Shown: piece after piece, positions 22,432 through 33,448 of the stretch
Numbering within the stretch: the stretch's first letter is position 1
How the letters are laid out: each line of letters opens with the position of its first letter
Assembly (NCBI GenBank): GCA_907163345.1
Contig: CAJQUN010000003.1
Location: 5,305,821 to 5,369,820 of the forward strand
Reading direction: 5' to 3'
Length of the DNA: 64,000 nt
Source: Haberlea rhodopensis
Lineage: Eukaryota; Streptophyta; Magnoliopsida; Lamiales; Gesneriaceae
Made by a program: the position numbers and the translations under genes
The notes under the pieces: model-generated
The model's input: only the letters and a program-made list of their open reading frames with translations
Databases searched by the model: none
Told to the model about the DNA's origin: nothing

Positions 22432-23500
22432 TATCCCAGAATCTTTTATAAGAAGTAAATATAGCTTCCAATTTCCTAATGTGGAACAATAACTCTCAAC
22501 AACATTAATTGTATTCATCATTAAAATATTGGTTTAGATCATGATGAATTAGCCTCATGAATAAATCGAGATTGAGCTAAAAACCTTTAGAAGCTTAATT
22601 TTTAGGGAAAATTTCGGGCTGGTACTACTAGATAAAGTTTTTTGATACAGTCTACCACAAATAAATTCTTTCATATAGGTCCAATTTGGGCAAAATGACC
22701 AAAATAGTCTTCTTATTTGTTCATATGTTGGCCCCTGCCCATTATCCTCTCTTTCTTATGAAATTCAATTAAATTCACAAATTGTCGCTCAAATTGATCT
22801 ATGGTCTTAGAAATTTTCAGCAAACTTCTCCATTGACAACTCTACGACCCTCCATCTCCACTCTAGGCTTCATAAAATCCCCATCACCATGAAATTTTGG
22901 GACTTCTTTTTTCATAATTTGCCGCGTGCACTGCGTAATGCAAATGAACCAGAATAAATTTCATTTCATTCACTAACGTGTTTCCTTTCTTCTGTATGGA
23001 ACAATTTTTGGACTTTTTTGCTTTTCTATGGATTTTGTGCTACAATTAGTATTAAATTGCTATTTCAATTCTTGTGCATATTATATGTTGTCAAAATGTT
23101 TCTTAACTTAAACTTATTGTTTAAGTGGTTGTTTAAGTATTGTTTAGTTAAATTTAGAGTATTTAAAATATTATGATTTTAGATATAAATACACAGAGAA
23201 AGTTGAACAATAAATACTTTATAATATTAACAAAAAAAGAAGTATATTGGGTGGCACATGAATTATGGAGATAAACTACGATGTATTTGAGATGTTCCAT
23301 GACTATATTTTTGGTTAAATACAGTATGAGTCTATCTGTGCATGCAAATTACATGCACCGATAGACTCAGTTGTTCAAGTAATTCACATGCACCGACTTA
23401 CTAAAATCTTGAAAAAATTATGCTTGGGTTGGTTGGGATGAACAATAGCTCGGGGAGTTGAAAATTGACAAAAAAAAATTCAATCAGAAGTGATTTTTTT
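22432..23500. other. Repeat end, then gene-free spacer to the gap
   Basis: 22432-22505 is the right part of the split LTR-like repeat. From there to 23500 the sequence is AT-rich, with no ORF and no similarity that I can see to any transposon interrupted on the far side of the gap. Confidence 0.5.
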
Positions 23501-24000
23501 NNNNNNNNNNNNNNNNNNNNNNNNNNNNNNNNNNNNNNNNNNNNNNNNNNNNNNNNNNNNNNNNNNNNNNNNNNNNNNNNNNNNNNNNNNNNNNNNNNNN
23601 NNNNNNNNNNNNNNNNNNNNNNNNNNNNNNNNNNNNNNNNNNNNNNNNNNNNNNNNNNNNNNNNNNNNNNNNNNNNNNNNNNNNNNNNNNNNNNNNNNNN
23701 NNNNNNNNNNNNNNNNNNNNNNNNNNNNNNNNNNNNNNNNNNNNNNNNNNNNNNNNNNNNNNNNNNNNNNNNNNNNNNNNNNNNNNNNNNNNNNNNNNNN
23801 NNNNNNNNNNNNNNNNNNNNNNNNNNNNNNNNNNNNNNNNNNNNNNNNNNNNNNNNNNNNNNNNNNNNNNNNNNNNNNNNNNNNNNNNNNNNNNNNNNNN
23901 NNNNNNNNNNNNNNNNNNNNNNNNNNNNNNNNNNNNNNNNNNNNNNNNNNNNNNNNNNNNNNNNNNNNNNNNNNNNNNNNNNNNNNNNNNNNNNNNNNNN
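23501..24000. other. Assembly gap, exactly 500 N
   Basis: A run of 500 N. Open frames that cross it are artefacts. It cuts gypsy element A inside the integrase core. Sequence on the left is unrelated, so the true missing length is probably much more than 500 bp. Confidence 0.98.
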
Positions 24001-27000
24001 CAACACAAGGGCGATCTACATCGTTCTGCCATAAAGAGCTTCAAAAGGAGCCATCTGAATACTTGCCTGGTAGCTATTGTTATACGAAAACTCTACCAAA
24101 GGCACTGAATCCTGCCAAGAGCATCGAACTCCAAAACACAAGCTCTTAAATGTCCTCGAGCGTCTGAATAGTGCGCTCGGTCTGGCATCCGTCTGAGGAT
24201 GATAAGCAGTGCTCAATCTGACCTCAGTTCCCAAAGCTGACTGAAGGCCTTCCCAAAAAGAGATGTGAATCGCGGATCTCGATCTGACACAATAGAAACG
24301 GGAATCCCATGCAATCTCACCACATCTCTAACATAACAGCTGCGCCATCCTCAAAAATGTAAATGTCATGCTATAGGGGATAAAGTGGGCTACCTTGGTC
24401 AATCTGTCCACAATCACCCAAATAGCATCGAAGCCTGAAGCACTCCTCGGCAAATGAGTCACGAAGTCCATAGAAATGTGCTCCCACTTCCACTTCGGTA
24501 TCTCCAAGCTTCTCAATTCGCCGCCAGGTCTCTGTCTCTCTGCCTTAACCTGCTGGCAGATCAAACACCTCTTCACAAAAGCGACGACATCGGTCTTCAT
24601 TCTCTTCCACCAAAACTGACCACGCAGATCTCTGTACATCTTCTTCCCGCCTGGGTGGATGCTAAGTCTGCTACTGTGAGCTCGCTCCAAGATCCCCTTA
24701 CGCAACTCCGGCGTACTCGGAACTACCCAGCGGTTACCCAATCTCAACGATCCGTCGTCGGCCACTCTGAACTTCGTCGGCTGGCCAAGATGCACTATAG
24801 ACAACCATCTCTGAACCTCGGCATCTGACCTCTGAGCTCTCCTGATGTTCTCATAAATATCTGGCTCAGCTAGTAAGGTAGAGACATACACTGGCGATGC
24901 ATCTATATCAAAATCATAGCCGAGATGGCAATAGGAGGTCATCATAGCCGACAATGGATGACGTCCTCAGCAGAACTCCTCACTTTCCGGCTCAAAGCGT
25001 CTGCTGTCAAATTGGCTTTCCCCGGATGGTACTCAATCTCGCAGTCATAGTCCTTGAGTAGGTCCATCCATCTCCTCTGCCTCATGTTCAGCTCCGCCTG
25101 AGTGAATAGAAACTTGAGGCTTTTGTGATCCGTATAAATGGTGAATGAAGTGCCATATAAGTAATGTCTCCAGATCTTCAGGGCGAAGATGATAGCCGCC
25201 AATTCCAAGTCATGAACTGGATATCTGGTCTCATGCGGCTTCAACTGCCTCGATGCATAAGCTACCACATGCTTATCTTGCATCAGAACACATCCGAGGC
25301 CCTGCAGTGATGCATCAGTATACAGAACAAATCTGGAGTTCTCCGTCGGGATCACTAACACTAGCGCCGTCGTCAACCGGTTGCTTCAACTCCTGGAAGC
25401 TCCCCTCACAAGCTTCTGACCAAAAGAAAGGCATACCCTTCTGAGTCAACTGAGTCAACGGCTTGGCAATCTTCGAAAAGCCCTCAACAAAGCGTCGATA
25501 ATACCCGGCCAAACCAAGAAAACTCCGGATCTCAGGCACAGAAGTGGGGGCAGCCCACTCCATCACAGCCTCAATCTTCTTGGGGTCCACTGATATCCCG
25601 CTGCTCGAAATGACATGCCCCAGAAAACACTACACTGCTCAGCCAAAACTCGCATTTACTGAGCTTAGCATACAACTGATGCTCTCTAAGAATCTGAAGC
25701 ACTGTCCTCAAGTGTTTCACATGATCTTCCTCACTTCGGGAGTAGATAAGAATGTCGTCAATAAACACGATGACGAACTGATCAAGATACTGCTGAAACA
25801 CTCTGTTCATCAGACTCATGAAGACGGCCGGGGGCGTTCGTCACACCGAACGGCATCACCAAGAACTCATAATGCCCGTATCGAGTCCGGAACGCTGTCT
25901 TTTGCACATCTTCCTCTCTGACCCGAATCTGATGATACCCGGATCTCAAATCAATCTTGCTATAACACCCTGGTACCTTGCAACTGATCAAACAAGTCAT
26001 CTATCCTTGGGAGAGGATACTTGTTCTTCACTGTAGCCTTATTCAGTTGCCGGTAATCGATGCACAGCCGCATCGAACCGTCCTTCTTCTTCACAAAGAG
26101 AACTGGTGCGCCCCATGGCGACACGCTCGGGCGTATATACCCCATGTCCAAGAGATCCTGCAACTGTTCTTTCAATTCTCTCAACTCAGCCGGGTGCCAT
26201 CCTATAAGGTGCACGAGAGATAGCGGATGTCCCTGGCAGCAACTCGATCCCAAATTCAACTTCCCTGGCCGGTGGAAATCCTGGGATCTCTTCTGGAAAT
26301 ATATCAGCAAATTCTGCCACAACTGGTACATCCTCAACCCTCAGTTCTTTACTCTTTCCAGACGTGTCCACGGCATAAATAAGATAGCCCGTGTGCCCAC
26401 GTTCCACAGCTGAGACATCTTGATCGCTGAAATCAACGGAATCTTCGCACGAGAACCGTTGCCAAAGAAAGTCCACTGACTGCCCAACTCAGGTCTGAAC
26501 TTCACTGTCCTCTGTCGGCAATCTACCACTGCCTGATATCTGTTCAGAACATCAATACCCAAAATGCAGTCAAAATCTGACATACCCAGCACAATCAAGT
26601 CTGATCTCAACTCGTTGCCCTCAAAATAAATGAGGCTATCTGCCAAAAACTGATCAGCAACGACGTTTCTTCCAGTGGGTGTCGAGACCAATAGAGGCGT
26701 GGGCAAAGGAGACGTGCGCATATGGTGTCTTTCCACAAATCCCACAGACACAAAGGAATGGGAGGCACCTGTATCTATCAAAACAAAAGCAGGGTACGTA
26801 AATAAATGACACGTACCGGCAATCACCTCCTCTGGAGCTGCCTGAGCCTGCTCCCTGGTCAGTGCATATACTTGCCCCTGGGGTGGTCCTGCTGTCTGAC
26901 CTCCCGATGGACGAGGCCCAAACTGATGCCTCTGCTGCACTGTCCTATCCTCAAACCTTGGCCTGCTGCCCTGATACTCTGACTGGCCTCCCCTGGTGGG

Positions 27001-27935
27001 ACAATACCGAGCAATGTGGCCCATCTTGCCACAGACATAACATGCAGGACACTTGTTTGAAGAATGTGGTCCTCCGCATTTATTGCACCTAGGCTCTCCC
27101 GGCCTATCCCCTTGTGAAGATCCTCGATAGCGGACCAATTTCCTTTCTTGCCATCCTGTTCTGGCCAAAGTATTTTCTTTCCACCATACCTCGAAGATGA
27201 GGAGGCACCACGGGGTTTAAATGGCTCACCCCGAGGCCTCAAACTGTCACTAGTCTGCCTCTGTTGCGGTACCGGTGGTGGCATGGCATAAGCTCCCACG
27301 CCAAGCTCAGCAAGCTCCGCTCTTGTGAGAGCATCATCAAAAGAGGTTGGGTTATTGATAATAACCCGGTCATAGAGCTCCGGTCGCAGTCCTTTCATGA
27401 AATTTCTCATCTTGGCGCGTCCATCAGAGGCAATATGGGGGACATACCTAAGTAGTGATGAGTACTGTGTGGCATAGTCTGCCACTGTCATGTTCCCTTG
27501 CCTCAGATTGGTAAATTCATCCTCTTTTGTCTGCCCTTGCTGCCGCGGAGAAGTATCGGTTCAAGAACCTGGTCCTGAAGAGCGTCCAGTCAATCACAGC
27601 ACCCAGTGCTCTCATCTCCATCACTGTGCTCCTCCACCACATCAATGGTTTCTAGCCAACTGGAACTCCGCCAGCCTCAGCCAAGCAGTAATAGCACACG
27701 GAGCCGATACAAAGATCTGCTCAAGTCTTTCTAACCACTCTTCAGCTTCTTCTCCGGACTCTGTCCCCTCAAACCGGGGCGGATGATAAGACAGAAACTG
27801 CGTCAAGCTAATCTCACCCGGTAGCAATAACTGAACTACTGGTTCCATCCCTACAGCCGGTGGAGGTAGAGGATTAGCCTGTCCAATACTCGCATTTACA
27901 CTCCCAACATCTCCGACTTCCTCATTAGCAGCCAT
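24001..27935 (-). pseudogene. gag-pol: Ty3/gypsy element A, Tekay-like gag-pol pseudogene
   Basis: Read right to left, Gag starts at the ATG at 27935 (MAANEEVGD) with the chromovirus block PPRFEGTESGEEAEEW. It is followed by a CCHC knuckle (CYVCGKMGHIARYC), an aspartic protease (FVLIDTGASHSFVS), reverse transcriptase with FVIVFIDDILIYS, RNase H with VLYTDASLQGLGCVLM, and integrase with a CLICQQ zinc-finger half, the first Asp at MDFVTHLP and the STAYHPQTD block. Frameshifts and stops split it into at least eight frames, for example near 27640, 27170, 26340, 25980, 25800, 25580, 24950 and 24240. The integrase runs into the gap after ALYGR, so its C-terminal part, any chromodomain and the 3' LTR are unseen. 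The Tekay placement rests on the look of the Gag and RT blocks and is inference. Confidence 0.9.
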
Positions 27936-28127
27936 GCTGTAACACAAATGTTAACAACAATCCAAAGCAATATATAACATGTCGTTAGATAACAGGAGTG
28001 ATATAAGCATGTTAGTATAACAGGATATACAATATATGCCCCACATGCATAAACATGCTCCAAATGTAAGCACCTAGCCAACCATGCTAAGGCTACCCTT
28101 CACTCGTTCCCGGGTTCTCTAACCACT

Positions 28128-28139
28128 GCTCTGATACCA
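28128..28139 (-). other. Primer-binding site of element A
   Basis: Minus-strand TGGTATCAGAGC lies 4 bp inside the 5' LTR edge and is complementary to initiator Met tRNA. Confidence 0.88.
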
Positions 28140-28143
28140 CTAA

Positions 28144-30263
28144 TGTAAGGACCCTAATCCTTAAGTGCGGAATAAAGGCATAATAGAGCTAAATAAATGA
28201 TCAGAGTAGAGTAAACAAGTTGAGTCTATGAGCTTAAGTGTTTACATGCCAATATAAAGGACTACAAAAAGGATTAATTACATTCCAATCAATGAATGTT
28301 CCACTATAGTTTTACGCTACTCCTAGAGTAGGCACTATACAAAAGAATCCTGTCCTTTCATCTACCAAAGATGCTCGTGAAGCTCACTGTCTCAACCCGT
28401 TCAAGTCCATCTATCATGCCAAAAAGGTACCTACAAGGACAACCCCCAAACATGAGCAATAATAATCATTCATATTCAACACAATATGAAGATAAAGCGT
28501 AAATGCATAATCAATATAAAACACTTCCTGTTTTCCCATGCATTTCAAACGCTTCCCGTTTGGTTGTCCCTGTACCATAACTCATGAGTATAATCAACAG
28601 ATTATTTTTAATGGCCAAACATGTCATGACATCATATACCATCTCAACTGTACCACATATTGGTCACCATTCCCTAGTCTGTCCATCACAGTGTATTTTA
28701 ATGCCCCTCGCTTATATTCATATGGGCGGCATAGGATAACCTCGCTACAATGGACATGCGGCGCTCCCACCCCTCGCTTCACAGAGAGCGGCAAATACCC
28801 TTTCCTCGCCCCATATGACAACCACGCTCAAATGTGACATGCGGCGCTCCCACCCCTCGCTTCACATTTAGCGGAACCAATACAAAAAGCGGCAAGCATT
28901 AAAATCATCAAAGGATGACCACGACTCATGGGATGTGCATCCAATAATCATAATATGCATCTAACATCAATATGCATAAATTACCATGTATATGCATCCA
29001 CAATGCAATACCTCATATGGCATAAATCAACATGTATATGCATCCACAATGCAATACCACATATATACTCGCATCCACAATGCATAAACAATGAGCATAT
29101 AAAATACATGTTACCGTTGGGTGCCCGTACGTCCACTACGTACCTTTCCAAAAGTGGAATATGGTAGGACTTCAATTCCTCGGCTGTGTTGCCACCTGGG
29201 TTGGTTCTACATATTCACAAATACCAATATTAGAACCCAATAATAGTCCAATACCAAAAATCCCACAAAAATATCCAAAAAAAACCATATTTTGGCTTTC
29301 GCGATCGATCGCCCATCACGGCGATCGATCGCCAAACCCTACTGCCCGAGTACCAAATTTTGCACCCTTCGGCGATCGATCGCCACCCCTGGCGCGATCG
29401 ATCGCCAGACCCGCCGATCGATCGCCCAAGAGTGGCGATCGATCGCCAAAGGCTTGAAAAGCCTACTGCCTGGGCGCGATCGATCGCCTGGAATGGGCGA
29501 TCGATCGCCATCCCCTGTAACCCGAAAATCCTCCATTTTTGCATCTCAAAACCATTCCAACCCATTCCAACTCTTAACCAACAAACCTACAACTCAAATA
29601 ACAACATAAACCATCAAAATACACCTTAAAACAACCATAAATCCAACCTTTAACCAAAACCACAACAACCCAACAAAACCCATTTTAAAACCCTTCAAAA
29701 TCAAACCAAACTCAAACAAAACTTCACAAAATTAAAGCATGAGGTACCCATACCTCTTGGGGATCTCAAATCACCCAATATGCTCCACAAATCAAGATTT
29801 TTGCAAGGTTCCTCTTCCACCCAAGGCTTGAGCTCGAAATTTGGAGAAGGGAAGGGTTTGTGGTTTTGATTTGGTAAAGTAAGAATGAGGTTAAAAGAGT
29901 GGGGTTGGGGATAAAAGGGGGATTGGGTTAATTTAATTAAAGGTATACCCAAAATAATTCCATGGTGTATAAAACACCCCAACATGATATTTTTCAAAGC
30001 ATTTACTCAAAATGCACCAAATATCAAATAAACACATGATTTCCAATTAATTGCTAACCAATGCAAATAAATCATGCTTCCAATAATATTTACCCAACAT
30101 GCACCACATGCACCCTAAAATGCAACCCCGGGTCATCCCTATCCATATGACCATGCATTTTCCATAAGGTAAATAAATCCCAACACATAATCAATTACCA
30201 CATAATTAATTATGTAAACACAATTAGAGCCAAATAGCAATTAACCATTTCGGGGATGTCACA
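28144..30263 (-). repeat. 5' LTR of gypsy element A (2120 bp)
   Basis: On the plus strand it runs from TGTAAGGACCC to GGGGATGTCACA. On the element strand it runs TG to CA. The right edge abuts truncated element B at 30264. It shares the box CCCGTACGTC..CTACGTACC with the LTR of B (29127-29146 here). It contains eight CGATCGATCG palindromes (29299-29510), a 31-bp direct duplication (28753-28783 and 28836-28866) and another duplicated block starting CATGTATATGCATCC (28985 and 29031). Confidence 0.88.
29299..29510. repeat. Array of eight GGCGATCGATCGCC palindromes in LTR A
   Basis: Copies of the 10-bp core CGATCGATCG, mostly extended to GGCGATCGATCGCC, occur near 29301, 29322, 29372, 29395, 29415, 29436, 29477 and 29498. 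Spacers are 5-40 bp and unrelated to each other. Confidence 0.95.
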
Positions 30264-33230
30264 GCATCCTCCGCTGTGCTCCTCACCTTCCGACTCAAAG
30301 CGTCGGCTGTCAAGTTTGCTTTCCCGGGATGGTATAGGATTTCACAATCATAATCCTTCAGCAGATCCATCCATCTCCTCTGCCTCATGTTCAGCTCAGC
30401 CTGTGTAAACAAGAACTTCAGGCTTTTGTGATCAGTGAAGATGGTGAATGAGGTACCGTATAAGTAGTGTCGCCATATCTTCAAGGCGAACACTATAGCT
30501 GCTAGCTCCAGATCATGGACCGGATACCTCGTCTCATGTGGCTTCAATTGTCTCGAAGCGTAAGCCACAACGTGCTTATCCTGCATCAGCACGCATCCTA
30601 AACCCTGAAGCGATGCGTCGGTATAGAGAACGAACCCTTTGTTCTCCCTGGGAATCACCAAAACTGGCGCTGAAGTCAATCTGTGCTTCAACTCCTGGAA
30701 GCTCTGCTCACAAGTTTCCGACCAAAGGAATGGACCCTTCTGAGTCAGCTGTGTAAGTGGCTTGGCGATCTTTGAGAAACTCTCGACGAAACGTCGGTAA
30801 TAGCCAGCCAACCCAAGAAAACTCCAAATCTCACTGACTGAAGTAGGGGTAGACCAATCCATAACTGCCTCTATCTTCCTTGGGTCTACTGATATCCCCT
30901 CTCGTGATATGATATGGCCCAAAAATGATACACTGCTCAGCCAAAACTCACACTTACTGAGTTTGGCGTACAACTGATGATTTCTGAGAATCTGAAGTAC
31001 TGTCCTCAAATGATCGGCATGTTCCTCCTCACTCCTTGAGTATACGAGGATGTCATCAATGAATACGATCACAAACTGATCGAGGTATTCCTGAAATACT
31101 CTGTTCATCAAGCTCATAAAAACTGCAGGTGCATTTGTCACTCCGAATGGCATCACTAAGAACTCGTAATGCCCATACCGAGTTCTAAAAGCCGTCTTTT
31201 GGACATCGTCAGCTCTAACCCGCACCTGATGATAGCCGGACCTCAAGTCTATCTTCGAGTACACCTCTGTACCCTGAAGCTGATCGAACAGGTCATCAAT
31301 CCTCGGAAGTGGATATCTGTTCTTCACTGTGGCCTTGTTCAGTTGCCTGTAGTCAATGCACAAACGCATTGAACCATCCTTCTTTTTCATGAACAATACT
31401 GGTGCACCCCAAGGCGATACACTAGGACGAATGTATCCCTTGTCGAGGAGCTCCTGTAACTGTACCTTCAGTTCTCTCAGCTCTGCCGGTGCCATCCTGT
31501 AAGGGGCACGAGAAATAGCAGAAGTCCCTGGCAGCAGCTCAATGGCGAACTCAACATCCCTGACAGGCGGAAATCCCGGAATCTCATCTGGGAACACATC
31601 AATGAACTCCGCCACAACTGGAATGTCCTCGGCTCTCACTTCCTTCTCTTCCGATGCATTCACGGCGTAAATAAGGTACCCAGTGTGGCCACGTTCCAAT
31701 AACCGCGACATCTTAACCGTTGAGATCACTGGAATCCTTGGACGAGAGCCGTCCCCATAAAAAGTCCACTGGAACCCATGATCAGATAGAAAACGTACCA
31801 TCCTCTGTCGGCAATCTACCACAGCTCGGTATCTGCTCAACACATCAATGCCGATAATGCAGTCAAAATCTGCCATGTCTAACTGGATCAGATCGGCTCT
31901 CAGATCATTGCCCTCAAAATAAATGAGGCAATCAGATAACAGTCGGTCCGCAATCACATGCTTTCCCGTGGGTGTCGAGACCATGAGAGGTGTGGGTAAC
32001 AGAGACGAGCACAAGTGGTGTCTCTCCACAAAAGCAACAGATACAAAAGAATGAGAAGCACCTGTATCTACCAAAATAAATGCAGGGTACGTAAATAAAT
32101 GACACGTACCAGCAATGACCTCCTCCGGGGCTGCCTCAGCCTGCTCCCTAGTCAGTGCATACACTTGTCCTTGCGGTGGTCCTGTCGCCTGACCTCCCTG
32201 TGGTCGAGGCACAAACTGCTTGCCTCGGTGGTGCCGTCCTAGCATAAAATCTTGGCCTATTCGGCCCTGAGTCTGCCTGATTTGCCCGATTGGGGCAATT
32301 CCGAGCTAAGTGGCCCACCTTGCCATAAACATAGCAGCCTCGGCAGTCACGTGACAAGTGAAATCCTCCACAGCGGTCACACCTGTCCCCTCCTGCCTTA
32401 CTCCCCTGTGTAGGTCCTCGATTGCTCTGCTTCTGACTCTGAGATTTCTTCCCGCTAAATCAGGAAGATGATGAGGCTCCACGAGCCTTGAACTGATCCC
32501 CTCGTGGTTTCAAACTATCAGTAACAGGCCTCTGTGATGGTACTGAAGGGGGTACAACGTCCTTATATGCTCCCACTGCAATCTCTGCCAGCTCTGCCCG
32601 TGTCAGGGCGTCATCAAAAGAGCTGGGGTTGTTGGAGACAACCCGGTCAAATAGTTCTGGCCTCAGTCCCTTCAGGAAATGCCTCATCTTTGCATGGCTG
32701 CTCACAGCGATATGGGGGACATACCTCAACAGTGAGGAATACTGCAAGGCAAAGTCTGAAACTGACATGTTGCCCTGCTTCAAATTAGTGAACTCGTCCT
32801 CCTTGACTTGTCTGGCAGCTGCAGAAAAATACCGGTTAAGAAACCGGGTCCTGAATACAGTCCAGTCCACTACCATACCTTGAGCCCTCAGCTCCATCAC
32901 AGTGGTTTTCCACCACATAGAAGGCTTCTTCGCCATCTGAAACTCGGCTAACCTCAGCCATGCCGTACGTGCACAGGGCGCAGTCACAAGTATCTGTTCT
33001 ATCCGTTCTAGCCACTCTTCGGCCCCTTCTCCAGACTCGGTCCCCTCAAACATGGGTGGACGGAAGTTCAGAAACTGTGTCAAACTGAGCTCCCCTGGTA
33101 ATAACATCTGTGCACTGGGCTCCACTCCTACAGCAGGTGGCGGTAAAGGATTCATATGAGCAACACTAGCATTCATACTGCCCATATCCCCTACCTCTTC
33201 ATTGAGGTTCTCCGGGTTAATAGCCGCCAT
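30264..33230 (-). pseudogene. gag-pol: Ty3/gypsy element B, Tekay-like gag-pol cut off after RNase H
   Basis: Gag begins at the ATG at 33230 (MAAINPENLNEEVGD) and is open to a TGA at 32460-32462. The Gag zinc knuckle reads CYVYGKVGHLARNC, with Tyr in place of the second zinc-ligand Cys. From 32245 one frame of more than 650 codons is intact. It has protease FILVDTGASHSFVS, reverse transcriptase with LCIDYRQLNKATVKNRYPLP and FVIVFIDDILVYS, and RNase H with VLYTDASLQGLGCVLMQ and FTIFTDHKSLKFLF. Coding homology stops at 30264, where element A's LTR begins. The last residues of the open frame are LTR sequence. Integrase and the 3' LTR are missing, presumably on the far side of A in the gap. It is better preserved than A, although A interrupts it and so inserted later. 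Confidence 0.92.
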
Positions 33231-33431
33231 GCTGCAACACAAGAGTTAACAACAATACCAAAAGCAGTTCATAGTATAAGCCGTTAGATAACAAGAGTAT
33301 CATATTCAAAGCATGTTAGTATAACACTTATACAAAAATATGCATCACATGCATAACATGCCCAACAATGAATACCTAACCAACTTGTCTCTAAAGGCTA
33401 CCCTTCACTCTTCCCTGGTTATCTAACCACT

Positions 33432-33443
33432 GCTCTGATACCA
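33432..33443 (-). other. Primer-binding site of element B
   Basis: Minus-strand TGGTATCAGAGC, 5 bp inside the LTR edge. It is the initiator Met tRNA type. Confidence 0.88.
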
Positions 33444-33448
33444 CTAAA

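Noticed and set aside
23401..24149. Open frames of 180-220 codons on both strands
   Set aside because: They consist almost wholly of the N gap and encode nothing.
28128..28139. Possible tRNA-like sequences at several primer sites
   Set aside because: Only the 12-bp complement of the tRNA 3' end is present. There is no cloverleaf, so these are primer sites, not tRNA genes.
29299..29510. Regularly repeated palindromes that could suggest a CRISPR-like array
   Set aside because: Spacers are irregular (5-40 bp), the unit is a 10-14 bp palindrome, and it lies in a plant LTR with no cas genes.
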